DNA of 64,000 bases from contig CANNFR010000004.1 in the NCBI GenBank assembly GCA_947503935.1, forward strand, positions 62,001 through 126,000, written 5' to 3'. The position numbers and the translations under genes are program-made. This document shows, piece after piece, positions 7,292 to 19,551 of this stretch (positions within the stretch are counted from its first letter, which is position 1; each line of letters starts with the position of its first letter). Source of the stretch: an uncultured Paracoccaceae bacterium. GTDB lineage: Bacteria; Pseudomonadota; Alphaproteobacteria; Rhodobacterales; Rhodobacteraceae. Under the pieces are notes generated by a model. That model searched no databases. It saw only the letters and a list, made by a program, of their open reading frames with translations, and was not told the DNA's origin.

Positions 7292-8562
7292 CAAAGATCT
7301 CCGAACACTTGTTTACCGTCAACAAAGGTGGCGCGCACCTTGCCCTGCATCTTGGCGCCGTCAAAGGGGGTATTTTTCGATTTCGACAGCATTTTGAACC
7401 GATCGAGCACGAAAGGCGCATCCCGGTCGAAAAGGACCAGGTCGGCCGGGGCGCCTTCGGCCAGCCGCCCGCCGGGCAGCCCGAGCCGCCGCGCGGGGTT
7501 CAGCGACAGCGCGCGGAAAAGCTGCGGCAAGTCCATCGCGCCTGCATGGACCAGGCGCATGGCGGCCGGCAGCAATGTCTCCAGCGCCACGGCACCGGCG
7601 GCTGCCTCCTCAAACGGCAGGCGTTTACTCTCTTCGTCCTGCGGGGTGTGCATGGACGAGATGACGTCGATGAGACCCGAGGCCACGGCCTCAACCACCG
7701 CCAGCCGGTCGTCCTCGGACCTCAGCGGCGGTTTGACCTTGAAGAAGGTGCGGTAATCGCCAACGTCCAACTCATTCAACGTCAGATGGTGGATCGAGAC
7801 ACCGGCGGTCACGTCAAAGCCGTTCTTCTTGGCGCGCTCCAACGCCGGCAGGGCGCGGGACGTGGTGATTTGGTCGGCGTGATAGCGCACGCCCGTCATC
7901 TCGACCAACGCGATGTCGCGGTCCAGCCCCATACGCTCGGCCATCGGGCTGACGGCGGGCAGGCCGCGCAGCGAGGCGAACTTGCCGCTGGTCGCCGCGG
8001 CGCCTTGCGACAGGCTGGGGTCCTGCGGATGGCCGATCACCAACGCGCCCAGACCCTTGGCGTAGGCCATCGCGCGGCTCAAAACCTTGGCGTTGGTGAC
8101 GACCCGGTCGCCATCGCTGAACGCCACGGCGCCGGCATCCAGCAGAAAGCCGATCTCGGTCATCTCGCGCCCGGCGCGGCCCTTGGTCAGCGCGGCCATG
8201 TGCCGAATGCGCACCGGGCTGGCCTCGGCCGCGCGGCGGGTCACGAATTCCAGCGTCTCGGGGCTGTCGATGGCCGGGTCGGTGTCAGGCCGCGCCACAA
8301 TGGTGGTGATGCCACCCGCCGCCGCCGCCAGCCCGGCCGAGCGAAAGCTTTCCTTATGCCGCTCGCCCGGTTCGCAAATCTTGACGCCGATATCGACGAT
8401 GCCGGGGGCCAGGCAGAGCCCTCCGCAATCGACGACCCGCGCGCCTTTCGGTGCCTGGGTATCGAGGCCAGCGATGAGGCCATCCTCTATAAGGAGCGCA
8501 CCCGAGCCCTCGGCCAGCTTCTCGGGGTCGATCAGCCGGACATTGGTCAGATGCAGGCTCAT
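7291..8562 (-). CDS. pyrX: Dihydroorotase-like protein lacking most metal ligands (PyrX/PyrC' type)
   Basis: 423-residue amidohydrolase-fold protein of the type I dihydroorotase family; overall length and conserved blocks (KPPLRSEDDR, SKNTPFDG near the C-terminus) fit. The active site does not. The usual D-x-H-x-H-x-R metal motif reads DIGVKICE (Gly59, Lys61, Cys63). The His of the CHIST block is Gln231 (YHADQITT), and the Asp of the DHAP block is Met304 (SSMHTPQ). His178 and Asp150 remain. Such degenerate copies beside pyrB are known in Pseudomonas and others, where they help assemble aspartate transcarbamoylase rather than cyclise carbamoyl-aspartate. I therefore expect a structural role here and an active pyrC elsewhere in the genome. 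The start ATG overlaps the stop of the preceding gene by 4 bases. Confidence 0.85.
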   Translation of the reverse strand: MSLHLTNVRLIDPEKLAEGSGALLIEDGLIAGLDTQAPKGARVVDCGGLCLAPGIVDIGVKICEPGERHKESFRSAGLAAAAGGITTIVARPDTDPAIDSPETLEFVTRRAAEASPVRIRHMAALTKGRAGREMTEIGFLLDAGAVAFSDGDRVVTNAKVLSRAMAYAKGLGALVIGHPQDPSLSQGAAATSGKFASLRGLPAVSPMAERMGLDRDIALVEMTGVRYHADQITTSRALPALERAKKNGFDVTAGVSIHHLTLNELDVGDYRTFFKVKPPLRSEDDRLAVVEAVASGLIDVISSMHTPQDEESKRLPFEEAAAGAVALETLLPAAMRLVHAGAMDLPQLFRALSLNPARRLGLPGGRLAEGAPADLVLFDRDAPFVLDRFKMLSKSKNTPFDGAKMQGKVRATFVDGKQVFGDL

Positions 8563-9104
8563 GCCGCGCCCTCCGTCTGGACCTTGCGCATCAGCGCGAA
8601 GACCTCGCGCGCGTCCTCGATAAGGTCGAAGCCGACCGCGTCGGCCTTTCGCCCGCGCCAGGTCTTCCGCAACAGTCTACCGCGGGCGAAGAGGATCGAT
8701 CCCGGGCTGCCGTCAATCAGCTCAATCTCGGTGGTGGCGGTGATCGGATAGCTCGCCAGCCGGTCCCTGCCTGAGCGCTTGGTCGCGATTAGCGCGCGTC
8801 GTGAGGTCAGCGCGTAGCCCGTGTGCCGGCGTCGCCAGGCATCCGAGAGATGGGTGCCGAAGAGTTCGTAAAAGCTGATCGCAAGAAAAAACAGTGCGAT
8901 GATCCACAACGGGCCGCCGGCCTGTGCGGCGCTGAACACCAGAAGGACCGAGAAGCCGAAGAAGAGCAGGGCAAACACCGCCTCAAGAGGGTTGCGAAAC
9001 ACGAGACGAAACCTTGGCGAGGGTCGGCCCTGCCAGAGAATGCGCTCGTCCGGGTCGAGATATTCGGCCAAGCCGTCGGCCTGCGTGTCGCTGGGCCTGT
9101 TCAC
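8559..9104 (-). CDS. PH-like (bPH) membrane protein within the pyrB operon
   Basis: 181-residue protein with a soluble N-terminus containing [12 protein letters not shown], a motif typical of small bacterial PH-domain membrane proteins. Two hydrophobic helices follow (about residues 41-60 and 66-84). A C-terminal beta-rich domain contains [15 protein letters not shown], the usual start of a bPH fold. It starts with GTG, overlapping the pyrB stop by four bases (GTGA), and its own stop overlaps the next gene (ATGA), so it is translationally coupled on both sides. Nothing links this family to pyrimidine synthesis; it may simply be a passenger in the operon. Confidence 0.8.
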   Translation of the reverse strand: MNRPSDTQADGLAEYLDPDERILWQGRPSPRFRLVFRNPLEAVFALLFFGFSVLLVFSAAQAGGPLWIIALFFLAISFYELFGTHLSDAWRRRHTGYALTSRRALIATKRSGRDRLASYPITATTEIELIDGSPGSILFARGRLLRKTWRGRKADAVGFDLIEDAREVFALMRKVQTEGAA

Positions 9105-10063
9105 ACCATCACCCCCGCCGCCGCGCGGCCACGCTCGGCACGCAGGTTGCGGGCCAGAAGGTCCATCGCGGCCATGCGGACGGCGACGCCCATCTCAACC
9201 TGGTCCTGGATGACGCTGCGGTTGATGTCGTCGGCGAGCGTCCCGTCGATCTCGACGCCGCGATTCATCGGCCCGGGATGCATGACGATCGCGTCTTCCT
9301 TGGCGGCGGCGAGCTTTTCGGCATCAAGGCCGTAGCGGTGAAAGTACTCACGCTCTGACGGGATGAACCCGCCATCCATCCGCTCTTTCTGCAGGCGCAG
9401 CATCATCACCACATCGGCACCCTCAAGGCCCTCTTTCATATCCTCGAACACTTCGACCCCGAACTCTCCCACCCGTGTCGGCATCAGGGTGGGTGGGCCG
9501 ACCAGGCGGATGCGGTTTTCCATCTTGCCCAGAAGAAGGATATTCGACCGCGCCACCCTGGAATGGGCGATGTCGCCGCAGATCGCCACGGTCAGGCGTT
9601 GCAGCTTGCCCTTGGCCCGGCGGATCGTGAGAGCATCGAGAAGCGCCTGGGTCGGGTGTTCATGCCGCCCGTCGCCGGCATTCAAGACCGCGCAATTCAC
9701 CTTTTCGGCCAGCAGGTTCACCGCGCCCGAGGCGCCGTGGCGGACAACCAGCAGGTCGGGATGCATGGCATTCAGCGTCAGCGCCGTGTCGATCAACGTC
9801 TCGCCCTTTTTCACGCTGGACTGCGCGACCGACATGTTCATCACATCCGCCCCAAGGCGCTTGCCCGCAATCTCGAACGAGGCCTGGGTGCGGGTCGAGG
9901 CCTCGAAGAACATGTTGATCTGGGTCAGCCCCGCCAACGCATCGCTGCGCTTTTCGGTGCGGCGGTTCAATTCGACATAGCGTTCGGCCAGATCGAGGAT
10001 GGCCAGGATTTCCGGCGGGGCGAGGTGATCGATGCCAAGCAGATGCCGTGCGCGAAATGCCAT
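9101..10063 (-). CDS. pyrB: Aspartate carbamoyltransferase catalytic subunit
   Basis: 320-residue catalytic chain that makes carbamoyl-aspartate from carbamoyl phosphate and aspartate, the committed step of UMP synthesis. The carbamoyl-phosphate site [13 protein letters not shown], the HPTQALLDA loop and [13 protein letters not shown] are all intact. I start it at the ATG at 10063 ([14 protein letters not shown]), preceded by GGGGAC; a longer frame runs 19 codons further upstream but adds no conserved residues. First gene of the operon pyrB - bPH protein - pyrX - plsY. No pyrI regulatory-chain gene is nearby, consistent with a class A enzyme that pairs with the degenerate dihydroorotase. Confidence 0.95.
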   Translation of the reverse strand: MAFRARHLLGIDHLAPPEILAILDLAERYVELNRRTEKRSDALAGLTQINMFFEASTRTQASFEIAGKRLGADVMNMSVAQSSVKKGETLIDTALTLNAMHPDLLVVRHGASGAVNLLAEKVNCAVLNAGDGRHEHPTQALLDALTIRRAKGKLQRLTVAICGDIAHSRVARSNILLLGKMENRIRLVGPPTLMPTRVGEFGVEVFEDMKEGLEGADVVMMLRLQKERMDGGFIPSEREYFHRYGLDAEKLAAAKEDAIVMHPGPMNRGVEIDGTLADDINRSVIQDQVEMGVAVRMAAMDLLARNLRAERGRAAAGVMV

Positions 10064-10190
10064 GTTGTCCCCGTCAGAGCCCCTAGACCCGCTTATGGCA
10101 AAAGCGGGCGCGCCGGGCAACGCTCAATCGGGCAGGCCGGTTTGCGGGACCCCCGTTTACCTTGGGCACGGCCCGGCTTAGCCTGCGGCC

Positions 10191-10982
10191 ATGCAGCGCG
10201 ACCCTCACGATATGGATTCGGCCAGCGCCCTTGCCGCCTTGCAGTGGCAGGTTGAGCTTGGGGCGGATGAGGCGATCCTGGATGCGCCGGTGAACCGGTA
10301 TGAGGCGGTTGAGACCAAGTCGGCGGTGGCGCCCGCCGCCACGCCCCAGCCTGTGGCGAATGCGCAGCCCGAGGCGGCGGATGCCGTTCAGGCGGCCCGC
10401 ATGGCTGCAAGTTCCGCTGACAGCTTGCCCGATCTGGCAGAAGCGATGGCCGCCTATGAGCATTGCGAGCTCAAGCGCGGCGCCCGGAACTTTGTGTTCT
10501 CGGACGGCAACCTGGCCGCGCGGGTGATGATCATCGGCGAGGCGCCGGGGCGCGACGAGGACCTGCAGGGCAAACCGTTCGTGGGCCGCGCAGGGCAATT
10601 GCTGGACCGGATGTTTGCCGCCATCGGGATGGACCGGGCCAGCGCGGACGCCAATGCCGCGCTTTACATCACCAACATCCTGCCCTGGCGCCCGCCCCAG
10701 AACCGCGACCCATCGGCCGAGGAAATCGCGATGATGCTGCCGTTTGTCGGGCGTCATGTCGAATTGGCTGCGCCGGATATTCTGGTGCTGATGGGCAATA
10801 TCTCATGCGGGGCGATCCTGGGCCGCAAGGGTATCACGCGGCTGCGCGGCAATTGGACCGAGGCGATGGGACGGCCCTGCCTGCCGATGTTCCACCCCGC
10901 CTATCTGTTGCGCAATCCTGCCGCCAAGCGTGAGGCTTGGGCCGATCTTCTGGACCTGCAGGCGCGGCTGAGGGACGGTTAG
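10191..10982 (+). CDS. Uracil-DNA glycosylase superfamily protein (family 4/5-like)
   Basis: 263-residue protein of the UDG superfamily, which removes uracil from deaminated DNA. Core motifs are [19 protein letters not shown], with the following AGQLLDRM, then [14 protein letters not shown] and the late motif [18 protein letters not shown]. The first 75 residues are Ala/Pro-rich and variable. Family 4 enzymes normally use four cysteines for an iron-sulfur cluster. Here the region just before the core has one Cys ([12 protein letters not shown]) and the paired cysteines are not evident, so cluster binding is doubtful. Divergent from pyrB, and it starts the run of genes leading to moaB. ATG at 10212 is an alternative start. 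Confidence 0.85.
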   Translation: MQRDPHDMDSASALAALQWQVELGADEAILDAPVNRYEAVETKSAVAPAATPQPVANAQPEAADAVQAARMAASSADSLPDLAEAMAAYEHCELKRGARNFVFSDGNLAARVMIIGEAPGRDEDLQGKPFVGRAGQLLDRMFAAIGMDRASADANAALYITNILPWRPPQNRDPSAEEIAMMLPFVGRHVELAAPDILVLMGNISCGAILGRKGITRLRGNWTEAMGRPCLPMFHPAYLLRNPAAKREAWADLLDLQARLRDG

Positions 10983-11582
10983 ATGAAGATACTCGCATTT
11001 TCCGATCTGCACCTCTCGCCGCCGCGCGCCGCCGCTCTGGTTGAGGCTGCGGCCCACGCCGATCTGGTGATCGGGGCGGGAGATTTCTGCAATGCGCGGC
11101 GCGGGCTGGACGAGGCGATGGCCCTGCTGGAGGGGATTGCCGCGCCCATGGTCGTCGTGCCGGGCAATGCCGAAAGCGCCGATGAGCTGCGCGCAGCCGC
11201 GCGTGACGGCACGATCGTGCTGCATGGCGAGGCAACGGATATCGATGGCATCAGGCTGTTCGGTCTGGGCTACGGCGTGCCGGTCACGCCCTTCGGCGCC
11301 TGGTCGTGCGATCTGACCGAGGACCAGGCCGCCGATCTGCTGGCGGGCTGCGATGCGGCGGATATCCTGGTGACCCATTCGCCGCCCAAGGGCGTGGCCG
11401 ATGTCACCTCGGCGGGTCAATCGGTCGGGTCCACCGCGATCCGCGACGCGATCGGGCGCATCGGGCCCGAACTGGCCTTGTGCGGACATATCCATGACAG
11501 CTGGAATGCCGAAGGCCGCATCGGCCGGACGCGGGTGGTGAACCTTGGCCCCACGGCGCATTGGTTTGAGGTGACACGATGA
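10983..11582 (+). CDS. Calcineurin-like metallophosphoesterase
   Basis: 199-residue phosphoesterase. Metal-binding motifs occur in family order: FSDLHLSPP (D-x-H), GAGDF (G-D), VPGNAES (the GNHD position reads GNAE), THSPPKG and CGHIHDSW (GHxH). It belongs to the small single-domain MPE group whose substrates are mostly unknown. It starts one base after the UDG stop (TAGATG), so it is co-transcribed and likely coupled with it. Its stop overlaps the next gene by four bases (ATGA). A role in nucleic acid or nucleotide turnover is only suggested by that context. Confidence 0.85.
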   Translation: MKILAFSDLHLSPPRAAALVEAAAHADLVIGAGDFCNARRGLDEAMALLEGIAAPMVVVPGNAESADELRAAARDGTIVLHGEATDIDGIRLFGLGYGVPVTPFGAWSCDLTEDQAADLLAGCDAADILVTHSPPKGVADVTSAGQSVGSTAIRDAIGRIGPELALCGHIHDSWNAEGRIGRTRVVNLGPTAHWFEVTR

Positions 11583-12196
11583 TCGACCCCATCGTCCTTC
11601 TGGCCTTTCTGCCAGCCGCCCTGGCGCTGAACTTCACGCCCGGCGCCGATATGATGTTCTGTCTGGCGCAAGGCGCGCGTGGTGGCGCGCGGCCGGCCCT
11701 GGCGGCGTCGGCCGGGATCTCGGCGGGCGCGATGGTGCATGTGACGGCGGCGGGCCTGGGCCTTGGCGCGCTGATCGCGGCGTTGCCCTGGGCTTTCGAT
11801 GCGATCCGCTGGATCGGCGTGGGCTATCTTCTCTGGCTCGCCTGGCGGACGTTGCGCACCCCCATCGGTGCCACCGACCGACCCGCCGTGCGCCCGGCCC
11901 GCGCCTTTCGCGACGGGCTGATCGTCAATCTGACCAACCCGAAGGTGATCTTGTTCATCCTGGCCTTCGTCCCGCAATTCGTGGACGCGGACGCGCCGGT
12001 TTTGCCGCAATTCCTGATCTTCGGGGCCGTTCTGGCGCTGGGGGGCTTTGTGATCAACGGTCTGGTCGGCGTGTTCTCGGGCAGCCTGGGCCGCGCACTG
12101 GCCCGCGATGCGCGGGTTGAGAGGGTGCTGCGCGCCGTCACGGCGACGGTTTTCGGCGGCCTCGCCCTCCGCCTGGCTTTGGAGGGGCGCCGCTGA
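11579..12196 (+). CDS. LysE/RhtB family amino-acid exporter
   Basis: 205-residue inner-membrane protein with about six hydrophobic helices and the LysE-family signatures LNFTPGADMMFCLAQG near the N-terminus and GLIVNLTNPKVILFILAF in the middle. Members export amino acids or related metabolites by exchange with protons. The substrate cannot be told from sequence. ATGA overlap with the phosphoesterase gene upstream and TGATG overlap with moaB downstream put it in one transcription unit. No divergent LysR-type regulator is present. Confidence 0.9.
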   Translation: MIDPIVLLAFLPAALALNFTPGADMMFCLAQGARGGARPALAASAGISAGAMVHVTAAGLGLGALIAALPWAFDAIRWIGVGYLLWLAWRTLRTPIGATDRPAVRPARAFRDGLIVNLTNPKVILFILAFVPQFVDADAPVLPQFLIFGAVLALGGFVINGLVGVFSGSLGRALARDARVERVLRAVTATVFGGLALRLALEGRR

Positions 12197-12738
12197 TGTC
12201 GCGCATCGACGAGACGAAGGATTTCATCCCGGTCCGCTTCGGCGTGCTGACCGTGTCGGACACGCGCAAGCTGGAGCAGGACAAATCCGGCGACACACTG
12301 ATCGGTCGGATCGAAGAGGCTGGTCATGCCGTGGCCGACCGGCGGATCGTCCCCGACGAACGCGCCGATATCGCCGCGATCCTGCGCGGCTGGTGCGATG
12401 ATCCGGGCATTGATGCCGTGCTGACCACAGGCGGAACCGGCCTGACCGGGCGCGATGTGACGGTCGAGGCACATCGCGACGTCTATGAGAAAGAGATCGA
12501 GGCGTTCAGCACGGTCTTCACCATCGTCTCGATGCAAAAGATCGGGACGTCCGCGGTGCAAAGCCGCGCCTGCGGCGGTGTGGCCAACGGCACCTATCTG
12601 TTCGCGCTGCCCGGCAGCCCCGGTGCCTGCCGCGATGCCTGGGACGAAATCCTGAAATGGCAATTCGATTACCGCCACCTTCCCTGTAACTTTGTTGAGA
12701 TTTTTCCGCGTCTCGATGAACACCGGCGACGGAAATAG
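12196..12738 (+). CDS. moaB: Molybdopterin adenylyltransferase-like protein MoaB
   Basis: 180-residue MoaB/Mog fold protein of molybdenum cofactor synthesis. The GILT-like strand FGVLTVSDTR, the nucleotide/pterin loop TTGGTGLTGRDVT and the late FALPGSPGACRDAW motif are all present. It would bind molybdopterin and adenylylate it, or support that step. The start overlaps the stop of the exporter gene (TGATG). No other moa or mog genes are in the window. It ends the operon; the next gene starts about 100 bases on. Confidence 0.92.
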   Translation: MSRIDETKDFIPVRFGVLTVSDTRKLEQDKSGDTLIGRIEEAGHAVADRRIVPDERADIAAILRGWCDDPGIDAVLTTGGTGLTGRDVTVEAHRDVYEKEIEAFSTVFTIVSMQKIGTSAVQSRACGGVANGTYLFALPGSPGACRDAWDEILKWQFDYRHLPCNFVEIFPRLDEHRRRK

Positions 12739-12840
12739 CGTCCCACCACGTAACACCAACGTGGCTTGGACTGGGCCGGGCCGCGCGCTAGGGTAAGTAC
12801 GCTACCTTGGGCAGTTCCCTTTGCGGAGTACCGATAGGGC

Positions 12841-14295
12841 ATGAGATTTTTGAGGCGTAGCCTGGTTGGGCTTTTCCTGTTGGCTGTGACAGCCGCCTTG
12901 CTGTCCTGGGCCGGCATGACGGTGGTCGGGGCGTTCCAGGACCGTATGGCGCGCGAAAACCGCGCCCGCCCCGCTGATGAGCGGGTCTTTGCGGCCAATG
13001 TGGTGGCCATCGAAGCCGCGACGATCACCCCCGTTCTGACCACCTTCGGCGAGGTGCGCAGCCGTCGCACGCTTGAGGTGCGGGCAACGGCCACCGGCAC
13101 GGTCGTAGAGCTGTCGCCCAATTTCGACGAAGGCGGCGCGGTGACGGCGGGCGAGCTTTTGGTGGCGATCGATCCGCGTGATGCGCAATCGGCGCTGGAT
13201 GTCGCGCGCACAGATCTGGCCGAGGCCGAGGCGGGCCTGCGCGAGGCGGAACGCGCGCTTGCGCTGGCCGCCGACGATCTGACCTCGGCCGAGGCGCAGG
13301 CCGCCTTGCGCGACCGGGCACTGACCCGGGCGCGCGATCTGGCCGCGCGCGGTGTCGGCACCGAGGCCAGTGTCGAGGTCGCCGAACTGGCCGAAGCGCA
13401 GGCCGCGCAGGCGGTTCTGTCGCGCCGGCAGGCGCTGGCCCAGGCCGAGGCCGAACTCGACCAGGCGCGAAACACGCTTGACCGGCGCCGGATTGGCCTG
13501 GCCGAGGCCGAGCGGCGCCTGGCCGACACGCGCATCCTGGCCGAATTCGCGGGCACGCTGGCCGATGTGTCGGCGGTCGAAGGCGGGCTTGTCAGCACCA
13601 ATGAGCGCTTGGCGCAATTGATCGATCCGGCGGCGCTTGAGGTCTCGTTCCGGCTCTCGACATCGCAATATGCCCGTCTTCTGGGCCCCGGTGGGCGGCT
13701 TTTGCAGGCCGAGGTTGAGGCCGTTCTGGACGTCTTCGGGGCTGACCTGACAGCAACCGGCCGGATCACCCGCGAAAGCGGCTCGGTGGCCGAGGGCCAG
13801 ACGGGACGGCTGCTTTTTGCGGCCTTGCAGGATGCGGGCGGCTTTCGCCCCGGTGATTTCGTGACCATCCGCATCATCGAGCCTGCCTTGGACGGTGTCG
13901 CACTTTTACCTGCGACGGCATTGGACGGCTCAGGCAGCGTGTTGGCGCTGGGGCCCGACGACCGGTTGGAAGCGGTGCCGGTGCGCGTGCTGCGCCGGCA
14001 GGGCGACGATGTGATCGTTGATGCGGGCGATCTGGCGGGGCGTGAAGTCGTGGCTGAACGCTCGCCCCTCCTGGGCGCCGGTATCCGCGTGCGGCCCTTG
14101 CGCCCCGGCGCCGAGGCCGCGCCGGAGGAAGAGATGCTGGAACTCAGCCCCGAACGCCGCGCCGCCCTGATCGCCTTCATCGAGGCCAACGGTGACATGC
14201 CCGACGCCGCCAAGGCCCGCGTTCTGGCGCAGCTGGCCGAAGATCGCGTGCCGGCCCGCGTGGTCACGCGCATCGAATCGCGGATGGGGGGCTAG
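12841..14295 (+). CDS. RND efflux periplasmic adaptor (membrane fusion protein)
   Basis: 484-residue membrane fusion protein. An N-terminal hydrophobic segment (about residues 8-30) anchors or exports it. A lipoyl/barrel half around RATATGTVVELSPNFDEGG is followed by a long Ala/Glu/Arg-rich helical hairpin (about residues 115-230) and the second half of the lipoyl domain (RILAEFAGTLADVSAVEGG). A C-terminal extension of about 55 residues follows, charged and helical. It would link the permease encoded next to an outer-membrane channel. No TolC-like gene is in the window, so the channel must come from elsewhere. Only four bases separate it from the permease start. Confidence 0.93.
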   Translation: MRFLRRSLVGLFLLAVTAALLSWAGMTVVGAFQDRMARENRARPADERVFAANVVAIEAATITPVLTTFGEVRSRRTLEVRATATGTVVELSPNFDEGGAVTAGELLVAIDPRDAQSALDVARTDLAEAEAGLREAERALALAADDLTSAEAQAALRDRALTRARDLAARGVGTEASVEVAELAEAQAAQAVLSRRQALAQAEAELDQARNTLDRRRIGLAEAERRLADTRILAEFAGTLADVSAVEGGLVSTNERLAQLIDPAALEVSFRLSTSQYARLLGPGGRLLQAEVEAVLDVFGADLTATGRITRESGSVAEGQTGRLLFAALQDAGGFRPGDFVTIRIIEPALDGVALLPATALDGSGSVLALGPDDRLEAVPVRVLRRQGDDVIVDAGDLAGREVVAERSPLLGAGIRVRPLRPGAEAAPEEEMLELSPERRAALIAFIEANGDMPDAAKARVLAQLAEDRVPARVVTRIESRMGG

Positions 14296-14299
14296 GGCG

Positions 14300-17959
<3,660 letters not shown>

Positions 17960-18026
17960 GGGGGAGGTCCCGGGTCAAGCCCGGGACGGCTTGGGAACGG
18001 GGCTTAGCCGGGCTCCTCCAGTACCC

Positions 18027-18842
18027 TCAGCCCGAGCAGCCCTTCATCTCAACCGCGCGGCCATCGCCAAAGACGGTGATCCGCACGTCCGACCGGTCCA
18101 GCATGAACGGCGCGCCGGAAGGCGGCACCAGATCGCTGCTGGCAACCAACTGGGCGCCCTGACGGTTGCTGGCTGCTTCGGAAATCCAGATCGTCTGATC
18201 CGGCAGCTCAAAGACCGCGACCTCATTGGATCCGATCGCGGGCATGGTGATCTGGGCGGTCAGGCGCAGACCGTCGCGGATGGGTTCGATCCGGCATGTC
18301 ACGCCCGCAACGCGCCCCTCGCGCGCGGATGTGGGCTGCGCGTTCAGGGCTGTCGCGATGCGGGCATCGCTGGCACCGGCGGCATTCAGATCGGCAGAGA
18401 TCCGGGCGGTCATCGGAATACAGACCTCCTGACAGACGCCCATCTCGATCTTGGCGGTCAGCGCGATATCCTGGGTGGCATCCGTCGGCGTCAGCTCGAT
18501 CGGCAGGATCAACTCGCCGTAATACCCGATCGAGCGCATGCCGTTGATCGTATAGACCTCGGGCCGGGGCCAGTGGAACTGCACGGCGGACAAGTTGCGC
18601 GAGCCCGACCAGCCGAACCGGGGCGGAATGCCGGCATCGCCCGGTGCGCGCCAATAGGTCTTCCACCCCGGTGCCAGGGTGATGCGCAAGGCAGCCATGT
18701 GGGTGCCCTGCGGCGTGCGCCATCCGGGCAAAACGTCCACCTCGGCCACCGGGCCATCGGGAATGCCGTGGCCGCCGGCAAAGGCCGGCAGAGCGGTCAC
18801 CAAAGCGGCCAGCGCCAGCGCAAGGATTCGAAATCTGGTCAT
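18027..18842 (-). CDS. Periplasmic DsbD N-terminal-like (thiol reductant) protein
   Basis: 271-residue secreted protein: signal peptide MTRFRILALALAALVTALPA, cleavage probably after AFA. The rest matches the DsbD alpha-domain type fold (PF11412-like), with ...LAPGWKTYWRAPGDAGIPP... and a cysteine pair in GVCQEVCIPM where DsbD-alpha carries its redox cysteines. There is no membrane core or gamma domain, so it is a stand-alone periplasmic module, perhaps an electron acceptor from a CcdA/ScsB-type protein. One more cysteine pair may form with the C-terminal KGCSG. Start at 18842; a longer frame upstream overlaps the divergent yqgE-like gene. Confidence 0.85.
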   Translation of the reverse strand: MTRFRILALALAALVTALPAFAGGHGIPDGPVAEVDVLPGWRTPQGTHMAALRITLAPGWKTYWRAPGDAGIPPRFGWSGSRNLSAVQFHWPRPEVYTINGMRSIGYYGELILPIELTPTDATQDIALTAKIEMGVCQEVCIPMTARISADLNAAGASDARIATALNAQPTSAREGRVAGVTCRIEPIRDGLRLTAQITMPAIGSNEVAVFELPDQTIWISEAASNRQGAQLVASSDLVPPSGAPFMLDRSDVRITVFGDGRAVEMKGCSG

Positions 18843-18956
18843 GGCGCCAAGATAGGCAGCGGAGTGCCGAACAGAAATCACAATTCGGCGATGGGGCGCC
18901 GGGTGTGGCGCTGCGCACACTTGCGCTGGGTCACGCGACCGGCGCATTGTTGCAAG

Positions 18957-19532
18957 ATGACCCGACCTGACAGCCAGATCGACTTGACCGGCAAATTGCT
19001 GATCGCCATGCCCGGCATGAGTGATCCGCGGTTTGAGAAATCGGTGGTGCTGATGTGCGCCCACACGCCCGATGCCGCGATGGGCCTGATCGTGAACAAG
19101 CCGATCCCCGAGCTCAGCTTTTCCGACCTCCTCAAGCAGCTCAACATCGCCGAGGGCGCGGCACGGCCCCAGGTCAGCGTGCATTTCGGCGGCCCGGTTG
19201 AGCATGGCCGGGGGTTCGTGCTGCATTCGGCCGATTACGCGGCCAGCCCCTCAACCCTGGAGGTGTCGGACGGTTTTGCGATGACCGCGACGCTGGATAT
19301 TCTTGAAACGATCTCGAACGGTGACGGCCCTAAGCGCGCGTTTCTGGCGCTCGGCTATGCCGGCTGGGGGCCGGGGCAGCTGGAGGGCGAGATCGGCGCC
19401 AATGCCTGGCTGACCGCCGATGGCAGCCCCGAGATCGTCTTTTCCAAAGACAACGGAGCGAAATGGGGCGGGGCTTTGAAAACCCTTGGCGTCGATCCGC
19501 TGACCCTATCGGCCGAGGCGGGGCGGGCCTGA
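18957..19532 (+). CDS. YqgE/AlgH family protein
   Basis: 191-residue protein of the UPF0301/YqgE family: GKLLIAMPGMSDPRFEKSV near the N-terminus, GLIVNKPI, FGGPVEHGRGFVLHS and the closing GYAGWGPGQLEGEI are hallmark blocks. Cytosolic, no membrane segment; AlgH has been linked to alginate regulation in Pseudomonas, but the general function is not known. I start it at the ATG at 18957. There is no strong Shine-Dalgarno, but the frame gives the standard family length. Divergent from the DsbD-like gene across about 114 bases. Confidence 0.92.
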   Translation: MTRPDSQIDLTGKLLIAMPGMSDPRFEKSVVLMCAHTPDAAMGLIVNKPIPELSFSDLLKQLNIAEGAARPQVSVHFGGPVEHGRGFVLHSADYAASPSTLEVSDGFAMTATLDILETISNGDGPKRAFLALGYAGWGPGQLEGEIGANAWLTADGSPEIVFSKDNGAKWGGALKTLGVDPLTLSAEAGRA

Positions 19533-19551
19533 TTGTTTGCCTCCGACACTG

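Noticed and set aside
7270-8751. 493-codon frame opposite the pyrX gene.
   Set aside because: Antisense to a well-supported operon gene; His/Arg/Gly-rich translation without motifs.
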